Shown here one piece after another: positions 43,103 to 53,714 of a stretch of 64,000 nt of DNA. Source of the DNA: Micrasema longulum. Its lineage: Eukaryota > Arthropoda > Insecta > Trichoptera > Brachycentridae. The notes beneath the pieces were generated by a model. It was not told the DNA's origin. It saw nothing but the letters and a program-made list of their open reading frames with translations, and ran no database searches. How positions within the stretch are numbered: the stretch's first letter is position 1; every line of letters starts with the position of its first letter. Location of the stretch: NCBI GenBank assembly GCA_022494885.1, contig JAGVSM010003489.1:19366-83365 (forward strand), read 5' to 3'. The position numbers were made by a program, and so were the translations under genes.

Positions 43103-43656
43103 TTTTCCATGCCAATATGTCTTCTTCCTTATTTTATTTTTTTATTTTAATTTATTTTTTTATTTTTTATTTTCTTTTATTCAGGAAACATACAGTACAG
43201 TTACAAAGTTTAATATTTTACACAATTAGACTTAATTCTAATGGACCAGTGAAGTTTCCATATTATAAAGAAATTATATGTAAGGTTAATTATGAAAGTA
43301 TAAAAAAGAGAAGGAAAAAGAAAAACATAAATGAAAGTTGTTTAAAAATTAAAATTTAAGTGAAAAAAATATATTTTAAAGTTTGTAGTGAGTATTTACA
43401 AATGGAAATAATATTAAAGATTCAGAAAATTTGTAGGAGTAATTAAAAATTAAGAATTGAAATAAAGAATGAAAAACATGCTCAGATGTAAAAATAAAAT
43501 AAAATAGTAATAACATTTTTTTTTAAAAAGGAAAAACATAAATCTGCGCATATTTATTTTAAGGGATTCAAAGAAACGATGAGAAGAATCTTTAAGTGAA
43601 ATATACTGATCATCGTGTTTTCGGATGTGACAGGGTTACATGAACACCTTGTATAG
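43103..43656. mobile_element. Foldback MITE 'CCCTGTCACATCC' copy F, right end, split by a LINE 3' fragment
   Basis: GCCAATATGTCTTCTTCC at 43111 and ATACTGATCATCGTG at 43606 are contiguous in other copies. About 480 bp of LINE 3'UTR-like DNA (43125-43600) lies between them. Confidence 0.75.
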
Positions 43657-44045
43657 CTATTCTTCTCTTTTAAATTTTCAGCACACGATACAATATACGT
43701 AATAGAATATACTTCATCCTACTTTTAACCTATTCAGGGAATATTGATAATATTTGTAATGTAATACTTTAAAAAATGTATTATTTAGGCAAGTAAGTAA
43801 GTACAGTAGAACTCCAACTATCCGAAGCAATTGGGACCGGACGCCATTCAGATAATAAAAAATTCAGATAATTAGTTTTTTTTCGAAAAAGGGTCTATTT
43901 TAATTCATTACTGTTTTGTATGTTGAAAATGAAAATTAATGATGGAAAATAAAAAATAAGATTTTAATTAATTAAATAAAAACGCAACACTTTTACATGT
44001 TAAGCGTAGTTGCAAATGCTGTATATTAATTAGTATTGGTGGATT

Positions 44046-44998
44046 TTTATAAGCTGGCGCGTGCGCTATACTTACACATACGCATTGTGTAGTATCCGTG
44101 AATAAGCCCATGGTATGACACCGCACGCCATACGCATTATGAAAATAATCTCTTTCTCTCGCGCTCAGACGCGCTTATGAGCGTGACATAGAAAATATTG
44201 CTTTATTAGTTGCTAATGCTAATGATATACAATATACACAGGATTCTTCTGCGTTTGTCTGAATTTCACTGCGATTCTTCATAGTAAAAATATAATAATA
44301 TATACGAGTATTAAGTTATGGATTAAAAACACTGGTTTATAAATATGTAGGTATTTTCATGTAATCAAACCATGAATAGGTCGATTATGCAGTTATGGCG
44401 CTTTCGCAAAACTTACACAAAAACATTTTTAATGTACTGAATGATTTAAAAGATCTTGATGTACTTAAGAAAATTTCATATATTTACGGGTATTTATTTT
44501 TAAACAAGCATGTTTTTTATTTAACATTTTATGTTCATTCCAATAATAATTAATAGAGTGTAATTAAAATGCTCAGTACAAATTATATCGAAAAAATATG
44601 TAAACACACTTATTGATAAACAATAAAGCTTGTTATTTATATACTTAACCCAATCTACACAGCTTCTCATTCTATTTCTAGAGTAATTGACTATAAAAAA
44701 ATACAATTTTCAAATTTAAATTGCCTCTTGTTCTTGGAAGGACTTTAACTAGTAAAATGCGACATTTTGAAAAATGATTTGAAAAATATTAAATAATGAA
44801 ACAAAGTATTTTAGTAAATTAATATTACATTTTCTTAACCCATTGTATTTTTTTTTCACATACCCAACCCTCTATTCCAACACCGAATTTAAAAAAAAGA
44901 TGTTACATTTGGTTAAAATTTAATACAACGTTTTTTTAATCAACATCCTGTAGATTTAAAATGCGTTAGAGTGAGTTTTCTGAACGCGCCAGCTTAAA
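44046..44998. mobile_element. Inner element with AAGCTGGCGCG ends
   Basis: TTATAAGCTGGCGCGTGCGC at the left and GAACGCGCCAGCTTAAATT at the right are inverted. The region between is AT-rich and non-coding apart from a GC-richer left part. Ends are short, so this is tentative. Confidence 0.4.
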
Positions 44999-45147
44999 TT
45001 AAACTACCAGTACAGTATGTACGTACCGTATTGTAAACGAAAGTCATTGCTTGTTGAACATTTCGGTAAAAGTAAGCTGTTGGACTGTCATCATCCGTTT
45101 CCGGGCAGCCAAATCGTTATTTTGCGAATCGCAGTAGGTTTCGATAT

Positions 45148-45710
45148 TTTTTATTTTATTTATTTATTTATTTATATATTTAACAAATTTACGAACAACG
45201 TCCAATTTAAACAAATCATAAAACGAAAAACAAGAATAATACAGCAACAAATAAAAGAAGCAATACAATAATGGAAAACAATGACAAGTTAATACATTAG
45301 ACAGGCATCACGGAATCCAGACGATTTCTACAAATATACAGTCAATTTATTGGGAATTTTTTTTCAGTTTATTTGTAAAAAAAACTCAATTTACAATCGA
45401 AATAATTGAAATCTTGATTTTCATTTACAAATCTAATCAATCTAGGTAGAGGCGCATTGAAACCATAATTAGTCTTATGATGACCGAGGAACAGAATTTA
45501 ATTATTTCTGAGTCTACGTAAAGGAACATTAAGATATATTTGTTGGAGAATGGTCGGGAAATCATGCAAATTATATCTGCATTAAATCGACGTTGTGAGA
45601 GATTGGATGTATTCAAGAAAAGTTCCATGTCGGTACAGTTATTTCTTGTGATTCCTAGTTTGTACGCAATTTTTCTAATAAATTGCCTGAAATTGAAACT
45701 GAAATTTTAA
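45148..45710 (-). mobile_element. LINE 3'UTR fragment (minus)
   Basis: TTATTTATTTATTTATTTAT tail followed by AACAAATTTACGAACAACG and, further on, AATCTAGGTAGAGGCGCATT and ATTTGTTGGAGAATGGTCGG. It looks like a LINE C-terminus/3'UTR with no readable frame. Confidence 0.5.
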
Positions 45711-45851
45711 AAGCAATTCGAATAATCAGCGATTCAGATAGTCGGAGTTCGGATAGTTGGAGTACTTAATTTTCAAACGCGAGATTTAACTAATTCATTA
45801 TTTAAATTTTTACCACAATTTTGTTTCAGCGCAGTGTGTTCTATTGTCAAA

Positions 45852-46256
45852 ATGCGGGGGTTGCGCCATGTGCTTGTAAAATGTGTCATTTTAATTTTCT
45901 TGGTTTTTGCGTTTTTGTTTTATATGAAAATCTCAAAAACCAGCAACGAAAGTAGTGGAAAATTTCGTACGCTCAAGTACTATTTGATAACTAGACCGGA
46001 ACCAAAAGCGCAGGCAACATCCGCGTTGAAAAAAACGAGTTTTCGGGCGACTTCAAATGCGGATGACAATCTTCAGCACAAAATAGTTCACCTGGATTTG
46101 AAAGGCGCGCCACCGAAATTGAAATATCTCGAAGAATTATTACCTCTCATGAAGTCTGCCGGAGCCACGGGGATCTTGCTCGAATACGAAGACATGTTTC
46201 CCTTTGAAGGAAGTCTAGAAGGAATATCAGCGCTGAATGCATACAACAAAACTGAA
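45852..46256 (+). CDS. GH20 gene coding exon 1
   Basis: Codes residues 1-135: signal anchor, a linker, then the start of the GH20 barrel. A TTTGTTTCAG acceptor at 45829 lies 22 bases before the ATG, so a non-coding first exon further upstream is likely. Donor GAA|GTAAGG, phase 0. Confidence 0.92.
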
Positions 46257-49200
46257 GTAAGGTTTCGATTGTTATTTTTATTTTGATATGTATTCAGGCG
46301 GATGAAGAACACATTAACCTTTCCCTACTGTCCTTAAGACACCCGCGAGTTACGGTGCTGTGTAGTCACTACACATTAATAAAATAAAAGATTTAAAAAG
46401 GGAAAACTGAAATATTTATCGGGAATGGCTTTAATTAACCATAATTCAATTCAAAGATGATAATATTTCAAATCTAACTGCTGAAAACATGAAAAAACCA
46501 TTGGGTATCGCTAACGACTCGGGCGAAACGTGCACCCGCGCCAACTTCCCGAGATCTACTAAGTAGCTATATAGTACTGGACTACTTGACTGACTGAGAG
46601 TATACTTTTGATGATATTTGAAATTTATCCCCTATTTCCGATAAAATGCTTTTTTTGTGCCTAACAAGTACTTATTATTCAATTACAAATTATTTCAGTC
46701 GATGCGTAAATGTGTAATGGAGAAATACTGAAAATCTAAACCCAATATTTATTATATTTACAAAGATATTATAGTTATTAGACGCAATGTGTACTGGCTA
46801 CACATCGCCGGGGAGGGAGGGTTAATGTGTGTGAAATAGAACCAGGTAAAAATCCTGACAGAGGAAATAAATAGATAAGTCCGCCTCGTAGTAAAGCTCG
46901 TTGGAGTGTTCGCTTACCGTGTAAAATGTCTCGGGTTCGATTCACGACAAGGTCGTAGTCAGTCAGTAACCTTAATTCAGTCTAGTACCAAGTATTTGTT
47001 TATTTTTAGTCGCGTACTTACGTTTTGTGACCTAGAAACACTACTATTTATTTTGTCTTTATGTATTTGAAGCAAACAAATATTTTTATATGGCAATTTT
47101 ATATTTAAAACCTTATTTTTAAAAAAATAATTGAACAGTGGGAAAAGTAGACGTTTTTTTTCATATAACTTTTCTTATAAATTTTTGTATTTTTCGACCG
47201 GTAAAATATTTTTTTTAAAAGCACCACTCCGATGCTTACCACGTTTTAGGTCCCGGGTTTGATTCCTGGAAAGGTCGACATTAAATATTGATTAGAAGGG
47301 CAGTTCTACACTGTAATATTTCATATTCCTGGACTGGCTCCTGAATTTGTAAGGTAAGGCTGATCACCTATCTTCATGTAACAGATGATGATATAAGCTG
47401 CATTTAGTGTAACACTGCAGTGCCTTATACACCATCGTACACACCAATGCATTAAACTCTTATTTAAGAAACAAATGCTCCACACATGTATAGTTTGTGT
47501 TCTATAATAAAAATAATATAGTGTGCATAAATTAAATGTGAATTTAAGTACGTAGTGTTTAAAACTTTCTGAACATTTTGTTAAGTATCTTTGTATATTG
47601 CTAAGTATCTCTGTTCTTTTTTGTATATTCTCACATGTAAAAATATTTTTTAAAAGTATATTGTTAAGTATCCTCTGCACGGATAATGTGGTTATCGGTG
47701 AGGTCACATTATTTTATTATTAATCTTGGTTTATAATGGAAAAAAATGAATAGATAAAATAAATAAAACGAATAAAACGAATAAAACGAATAAAACGAAT
47801 AAAACGAATAAAACGAATAAAACGAATAAAACGAATAAAACGAATAAAACGAATAAAACGAATGAAACGAATGAAACGGATGAAATGGATGAAATGAATA
47901 TATCTATACTAGTTTTTCGTTACAAGAATCAGTTTCATTTATTTTTGTAAAACCGATTCAGTAGCTGCTTATATATATTTTTTTGCTAACGCCGATGTAA
48001 ACTGTCTTTTAGAAAACGTTTCAACAAGAGGTTTAATTTGTGAAATGGTAACTGTTAACTGTTTTCGTGTTTGTCGGCCTCGTGGTGTAATGGTCAGCGA
48101 GTTTGCCTACCATGCAAGAGGTCTCGGGTTCGATTCCCGACATGGTTGATATGAAATATTTATATAAAATGGTGTTGGAATATTTATTTTAAATTGTGTT
48201 TTCACACTAGAATATTTCATAGTCCCTGGACTGGTACCTGAAGCTTAAGACTGATCATCTTACCTTCATGTAACAAAAATGATCAAGATACGATGCGATT
48301 GGTGTACCGATGCAGTGCCCTATGCACCATAGGTACGGAAAGGGAATAATAAATAAAAGTTATTGTGTATTTTTTTTTGCTAACGCGGTTTAAACTGTTA
48401 TTTAGAACTCGTTTTAAATAGCAGTTTTATTTGTGAAACGAAACGCCCATCTATAGATGAAAATAAATGAGAAAATAATACTTGCAGCTTTTGCATTACC
48501 TGTCAGCCGCGAGGGACATCGGGATGGACGTGATTCCTCTACTCCAGACGTTCGGCCATCTTCAGTTCGCGCTGAAGTTGGAAGAGCACCGCCACCTGAG
48601 AGAGATAGACGAATATCCCGACTCGATCTGCCCTTCTAAAAACCAGTCCACGGAATTACTCAAGAATATGATAAAACAGGTTCTGTCTAAATTTTACATT
48701 GTTATTTTAGCAGTAATTTAAGCATGTTCGAATGTTCGTAAACAATGGCTAGAATCCAACTCTTGTGGAGTTATAAAAATTAACAAGTCGCTGAAGAAAC
48801 TTCTTCCCCTTTCTTCCTTCCACGCAAACGCACTTCCTCTTTTCGTTTCACAAAAAAATAGATGGTACAGAAATTCCATTCACGACTTCAGTCAAAAACT
48901 TAGGTATTATCATTCATAAGCATTTAGGGTGGCATGATTAGGTTAACGAAGTTAGTCGTAAACTTTATAGCAGTTTGCACTCACTTAAAAGATTACAGAA
49001 TTTCTTGCCAATTAATGTTAAGCAAACATTAGTCCAGAGCTTACTTCTTCCACTCCTTGACTATGCGGGTGTATGTTTTCCAGATGCTAACTCTGAATTA
49101 CTTGTTACCTTAGGACGATTGCAAAATGTTTGTATTAATATTCATAGTATAGTGTAATTTTTAATATATTTTTATTTGTTAATTATGTATAAAATTATAA

Positions 49201-52200
49201 GATTCAATATGCCCATGTACTTGTAATTTTCTGAACGGTTTGGGTAGGTAAAAAGAAATTGACTTAAGGCAATATGCCCGCCCTTATATGTATATATATT
49301 GTAAATGTATATAAAGTGTCAAATAAAAAAAATAAAAAAATAATAAGAAACAAGGTTGGGTGTGAAAAAAAGCTGATACTTTTATTTTTGTGGGTGAGAT
49401 TCATCTAATTTAATTATTTCATCTACATACTAGGCAACGCGTGAAAATGTATTTTTTTAAAAATTTCTTCATTCAATTCAACTTCACAAACATTAACAAA
49501 TAGAAGAATTGAAGGAATAAAATACGCAAATTTGTGCAGAATCTTTTTTTTTATTTATTTGAAAATTTATTTATAAACCCTCACGGATTATTACATTCAT
49601 TTTACATAAAACAATATTTACATTTTTCATACTCTGTTTAATGTTACACAGTGTGTAAAGTGACCACCTAAACCAGTCAATAACAGGACATAAGCCCCGT
49701 AGATGCCTAGACTTCTATATTCATCATCATTTCCTTTCCGCACCTTATGGTGCATAGGGCACTGCATTGGTAAACCAATCGCAGCGTATCTTGATTATTT
49801 TTTTGTAACATGAAGGTTAGATGATCAGTCCTACGCTTTAGGTACCAGTCCAGGGTCTATGAAATATTTTAACGTGAAAACACTCTTTTAAAATAAATAT
49901 TTCAAATCAACCATGTCGGGAATCGAACCCTAGACCTTTTGCATAGTAGGCACACGCACTGACCATTACACTATAAGGCCGACATCTATATCACCTTCTC
50001 TAAAATGTTCTTTATATCTGTTGTAATATGTTAATATTATGTTTTAGATAAAAATGTATCAGACGTATGTATTTTTTTAATCGACATAAATATTTCAAGT
50101 AATACCGTGTCCTATTTCTTCAGGTACCTAACTCATTTTATAATGTTTAGTTTTAAAGATCTTGTGGCCGCTTTTTCAAATTTTTAAAGGATTTTTTAAT
50201 TTACAATTACTGCTTTCACATCATACGATAAGAACAAACCAATAATTGACCGCAAAAATTAGTCCGCGTTCCTTACTTCATTAACATTAAAAATATTTCT
50301 TATTTATATTTAAAATAGGATTCTGTGATAGAAAGTGCCCACATCAAAGCGATTAGAAACTACAATAAATCCCAATTCAAGCAAAAAATGTTCGCCTCAA
50401 CAAGATTTTTATATGACTTTTGGCAATTATTGCCAAGACAATATGCTTAACGATAGTTGGTATTTATTTACTGAGCGATTAATTATAAGGCCGACTCTGG
50501 ATACGTTCTCCCAGTAAGATAGTAAAACAGATAGAAACAATATAATAACTACATTTATTTTTACAGTGGCAACTTTCTAACGCCAGAATCTAGTGACATT
50601 ATTTTTTGCATCTAGCCGCTAGTTTAGAAAACTGACAGTTATCTCAGAATTTAATTCGACTTATTTCTATTTCACATTTTTAATAGGCTTTTAAGAAAAA
50701 AAAAAGCCAAACTTACAATGATTGAACATTTCAATCAATCGTAATTAAAGGACGAATTGCTCGGTGGAACAAATTTTTAATCACTTTTAATGCGTAGATA
50801 AACGTATCAAAGGGTTCTAAACCCGTCGGTACAAACCGATATAATTACATCAAAACTTAATGGCGGGGGGATCGGTAGTGTATCTTCGTAATCGGTCGGG
50901 AGAATTTTATCTTCAACTATGACGTCAAACTGAAGCTATGTCATTTTAGTGCGTAGATATGTGTACCGTGACGTACGCTTCCCCTTGTTTCATATCGATG
51001 TACCTACCCAAAACTTGAAGGTGAAGGATCGGTAGTGTATCTTCGTAATCGCTAGAGAGACAAGGTGTAGGTATGACGTATTTATCTTCCTATTGTAATC
51101 GGGGCCCAGAAGCTTTATTCATTTTGACCAAAATCTGCCAGCTTAAATCCCCAGATATAATTTACTACCAGCGTTTCTGTGTAGGAAGTCTGAAGAAAAA
51201 ATAACTTTTTTAGGTGATGGAATTTCATTCTAAAGTGGCTGTGGTAAAATGGATGCATATTGGCTGTGATGAAGTCTACCATATCAATAAGTGCCCCCAT
51301 TGTAGCAAGAAGAAAATGGATGGAGCGTAAGAATAATACTTATTTTTTTATTCAGTTGAAAAAGTTTTACTTTTTTATAAACACGTCTATTTATTCGTTA
51401 ACGGACATTGTCCATTTTTACAATTCATAGGAATATATAACAATATAAGAACATTTAAAAACATTAAAAAAGAAAAAAAGAAGCATTGACAAACATAAGG
51501 GATATCGAGACAAGATCTGGACTATTTATTTAGTGCTCGTTTAAATAGTTGTAAACTTAAACCAGAAATGTCCCAATCTTGTCTTGAGTTAACAATATGA
51601 CAAAGACGGGTGTATTGAGTGTTAACAAAAGAGGAGACAAAAAAAAAAAAATTAGTCAATAATGTATTCTCCTTCATTATTTTACAACAAATTAGTCAAT
51701 AATTTCCGTACACTGCTAATATCGCGATCAGCTTTATTCGAAAATTCGTGTCTAGAATACTCATTTACGTCTCGTTTAAAGGCTTGTAATGAAATATAAT
51801 AATACATGTAACGTAAAAGAAAACACAATGGCCCTTTTCACACTTGCCACGTCAATCCAACCGGCCCAGTAATTTTACCGGGTACATCCTACAAACGCAT
51901 ACAAAACGTGTCACCTTTTGTAGGGTGTACCCGGAAAACTACCGGGCCGGGTGGATTAGGTCGTCATTCTACTTTCCATACCCAGTGGTGGATGGGGCAC
52001 TGCATTTGTAAATCAAATGTAGCGTATTTCAGTCATCGGTTACATGATAATATGGTATCGTAACGCTTTTCAGCGTCAGTATATATTTTGTGTGATTTTA
52101 ATTTTGCAGAACCATCTTCGCTAACCACGTGAAAGCAATAGCGTCATATATCAAGTCCTTAAGCTCCAACACATCCGTCCTAATATGGGACGATATGCTG

Positions 52201-53151
52201 CGGGAGTTCAACATGGCTCGATTCTGGAGACTAAATCTGGAGAAATGGGTAGAGTTGGTCGTGTGGGATTACACGGACGAACGGACCAAACACATACAGA
52301 CGGCTCTCTGGTACCAATACACCAAACTCTTCAAGAATATCTGGATAGCGTCCGCGTTCAAAGGAGCCTTCGGATCAGCGGAGACTTTACCAAACTTGAC
52401 GCGGCATTACGAGAACAACCTTTGGTGGCTCCGATTTTCCACAACCCACACGTCGGAAACGAACGAGCCATTCAAGTTCCGTGGGATTATGTTGACAGGA
52501 TGGTCCAGATATTCACACTTCAACGGTTTATGCGAGGTCCTTCCAGTTTCCATTCCGAGCCTCGTACTCAATTTGATATTGATCAACAAATACTTGACCA
52601 GAAGACCTTCCAGCACAATAGATGCTCTCGAATTGGACGTTTTCAAATCTTGGGCGTTGTTAATTGGTTGCGCCAACGATTCCTCGAAAAACATTTCGAC
52701 TCCTCGGGATGCTTACTTAATTCAAATGCAAAAAGACGTAGAGTATTGCAAGTTCCCTGGAAGTATCATTTACAGGTGTATAACGACATTGAAAACAATT
52801 GAAACCGACAGCGAAATATACAACAGACAAAGCCTCGCGAAGGAAAATGGTTATACGCAGTATAATATTGATCACAACATGCTCCCCGATGACAAGAGTT
52901 TAGTCAGTATTGCGGAAACGCAGATGGAAAACATTGATCTCATCACAAGGTGCATTTGGAATACATTTCCATTATACTTCGACGAAAGCGCTTCCGATGA
53001 GTTCTTGGAACTTAAGGTGGATCCGCTGAAAGCCATCTTCAACCGAGTGATAGACGCGTATCACGATCCTTCTAGAAGGAAAGTGTGGCCGCGGAGGCCA
53101 TACGGACGCTTAACTTACAAATCTAATCAATACAGTAAAGTACAGTTGTAG
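45852..53151 (+). CDS. GH20 hexosaminidase D-like glycosidase, membrane-anchored, four coding exons
   Basis: Exons 45852-46256, 48488-48679, 51214-51326 and 52110-53151 give 583 residues matching the hexosaminidase D (HEXD) branch of glycoside hydrolase family 20, which removes terminal N-acetylhexosamine. Residues 8-28 are a hydrophobic stretch after a short basic start, as in a type II signal anchor, so a membrane or lumenal location is likely; human HEXD lacks this. Landmarks: HLDLKGAPPK near 80-90, LEYEDMFPFEG, VIPLLQTFGH in exon 2, the catalytic Asp-Glu pair D218-E219 in HIGCDEVY, IWDDML at 262-267, VVWDYT at 287-292, ASAFKGA at 317-323 and LTGWSRYSH. The ATG at 45852 has an AAA context and precedes the anchor. 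About three residues are missing at the exon 1/2 join compared with human HEXD. The C-terminal ~200 residues are family-specific and poorly conserved. Confidence 0.93.
47215..47405 (+). mobile_element. tRNA-derived SINE, 5'-damaged
   Basis: B-box CCCGGGTTTGATTCCTGGA, then ATTTCATATTCCTGGACTGG and GCCTTATACACCATCG. Same family as 48073. Confidence 0.65.
47761..47900. repeat. 9-bp minisatellite (AATAAAACG)n
   Basis: About a dozen near-perfect AATAAAACG units, then units changed to AATGAAACG and (G)ATGAAATG, showing stepwise decay at the right edge. Confidence 0.95.
48073..48350 (+). mobile_element. tRNA-derived SINE, near full length
   Basis: Head GGCCTCGTGGTGTAATGGTC with B-box GGGTTCGATTCCCGACATG; body ATTTCATAGTCCCTGGACTG and GGTACCTGAAGC; end CAGTGCCCTATGCACCATAG. 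The cloverleaf-like head has a CTACCAT anticodon loop (ACC, Gly-like), but its acceptor arm does not close. Confidence 0.87.
48488..48679 (+). CDS. GH20 gene coding exon 2
   Basis: Codes residues 136-199 after a TACTTGCAG acceptor. Holds VIPLLQTFGHLQFALK and a LREIDEYP segment typical of HEXD. Donor CAG|GTTCTG, phase 0. Confidence 0.93.
48900..49345 (+). mobile_element. LINE 3' end with reverse-transcriptase tail
   Basis: 48975-49130 codes HSLKRLQNFLPINVKQTLVQ, SLLLPLLDYAGVCFPD and LGRLQN, a CR1/jockey-like LINE segment. The 3'UTR (ATATGCCCGCCCTTATATGT) and an (AAATAAA)n tail end near 49345. Other copies of this 3'UTR are at 33599 and 62900. Confidence 0.83.
49547..49627 (-). mobile_element. 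Severely 5'-truncated LINE tail
   Basis: The inverse of this segment (GTAATAATCCGTGAGGGTTT, ATAAATAAATTTTCAAATAA) matches the 3' end of the LINE at 54697-55404. Confidence 0.8.
49721..49984 (-). mobile_element. tRNA-derived SINE with target-site duplication
   Basis: Tail TCATCATC.. at 49721 to head ..AAGGCCGACA at 49984, flanked by TCTATAT on both sides (49714-49720 and 49985-49991). Removing it restores the family S sequence. Confidence 0.88.
50040..50850. other. GH20 intron 2, no element recognised
   Basis: AT-rich intron DNA. The 60-codon frame at 50335 resembles nothing known. Confidence 0.45.
50860..51107. mobile_element. Right part of a 'GGGCCCCGATT'-related element
   Basis: Ends TCTTCCTATTGTAATCGGGGCCC at 51107. 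Inside, GATCGGTAGTGTATCTTCGTAATCG occurs twice as a direct repeat (about 50870 and 51028). The left end was not found. Confidence 0.55.
51214..51326 (+). CDS. GH20 gene coding exon 3 with the catalytic Asp-Glu
   Basis: Codes residues 200-236 after a TTTTTTAG acceptor. Holds WMHIGCDEVYHINKCPHC: D218-E219 are the catalytic pair, followed by an added CPHC cysteine pair. Donor GC|GTAAGA, phase 2. Confidence 0.92.
51327..51830. other. GH20 intron 3, LINE-like 3' fragments
   Basis: 51400-51650 and 51725-51800 look like decayed LINE 3'UTR (ACGGACATTGTCCATTTTTA, TTAGTGCTCGTTTAAATAGT), with no readable frame. Confidence 0.4.
51873..51962. repeat. Short palindromic MITE-like repeat in GH20 intron 3
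   Basis: ATCCAACCGGCCCAGTAATT..CCGGGTACATCCTACAAA is inverted as TTTGTAGGGTGTACCCGG..CTACCGGGCCGGGTGGAT, arms about 40 bp with few mismatches and a loop of about 18 bp. Confidence 0.82.
51963..52080 (-). mobile_element. tRNA-derived SINE fragment next to the exon 4 acceptor
   Basis: CCATACCCAGTGGTGGATGG, GGCACTGCATTTGTA, GTAGCGTATTTCAG, TTACATGATAATATGGTATC and TAACGCTTTTCAGCGTCAGT follow the minus-strand SINE order. It ends about 30 bp before the splice acceptor at 52109. Confidence 0.6.
52110..53151 (+). CDS. GH20 gene coding exon 4 (last)
   Basis: Codes residues 237-583 after an ATTTTGCAG acceptor. It holds the second half of the barrel (WDDML, VVWDYT, ASAFKGA, LTGW) and the long C-terminal region. 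It ends in TAG. Confidence 0.95.
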
Positions 53152-53193
53152 TAGGGGGTCATTCATTGTAGGCGGTAGGTTAGCATTAAATCC

Positions 53194-53199
53194 AATAAA
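53194..53199 (+). terminator. Polyadenylation signal of the GH20 gene
   Basis: AATAAA 42 bases after the stop codon, followed by a T-rich stretch. Position and sequence fit the transcript end. Confidence 0.7.
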
Positions 53200-53714
53200 A
53201 TATTTTGTACTTATGTGTTATTTCATTTATTTATTGAATCATATTTTTTTCCATTATAAACTATGATTAGTAATAAAAATAATGTGACCTCACCGGAGTT
53301 GCCCGTGCCGAGAACACTTAACAATATACTTTTTAAAAAATATTTTTACATTTGAGAATAAACAAAGAAGACTTAATAAACAGAGATTTTAAAAACTACG
53401 TATTTAAGTTTTAAAAACTACGTATTTAAGTTTATAATAAATTTGTGACCATGTATATTATTTATAATACAAAACGCACAATGAAAGAACACAAACATAA
53501 CATACGCGTTTGTGGAGCACGTGAGTCAACATATTTTTTATGAAAGCCCTCACACTGCTTTCGTCAAATCCAATATGTCTGACAATTTCACCAATTTTTA
53601 ATTTCTCTTCCAAAAAGGTAAGAATTTTCGCGAATTTTTAGTCATTTGTTATATACATTAACTAATTAGCAACCCCCCCCCCTAATTATAATATAAAACA
53701 TATTTGTCAAATCA
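53200..53714. other. Region after the GH20 gene
   Basis: AT-rich. Around 53260-53340 a segment (TTTTTTTCCATTATAAACTA, AATGTGACCTCACCGGA) is the inverse of 47640-47745, a short unnamed repeat. Confidence 0.4.

Larger units (their letters stand above)
43804..45766. mobile_element. Possible pogo/jerky-like non-autonomous element
   Basis: Left tip CAGTAGAACTCCAACTATCCGA after TA; right tip TTCGGATAGTTGGAGT. Subterminal copies of ATTCAGATAAT / GATTCAGATAGTCGGAGTTC also face each other. TIRs of the CAGTxxxxCTCC..TATCCG kind are typical of pogo/Tigger relatives. No transposase frame is recognised. It contains further repeats (44046-44998 and 45148-45710). Confidence 0.6.
46257..48072. other. GH20 intron 1, mostly repeats
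   Basis: AT-rich with a degenerate tRNA-like head at about 46895-46955 (GTCTCGGGTTCGATTCACGA), a SINE at 47215-47400 and a 9-bp tandem array at 47761-47900. No gene. Confidence 0.5.
49375..50036 (+). repeat. Dispersed repeat family S, copy with two insertions
   Basis: Starts GGGTGAGATTCATCTAATT and ends ATCTGTTGTAATATGTTAAT like 9780-10090, but is split by a LINE tail (49547-49627) and a SINE (49721-49984). Confidence 0.78.

Noticed and set aside
43804..43860. Promoter of the GH20 gene
   Set aside because: The sequence is a transposon tip. The true transcription start lies upstream of a non-coding exon that could not be located.
47761..47900. CRISPR-like array
   Set aside because: Nine-base units with no spacers; a simple minisatellite in a eukaryotic intron.
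52185..52802. 205-codon frame overlapping the last GH20 exon
   Set aside because: Frame shadow of exon 4; the other frame carries the conserved GH20 motifs.
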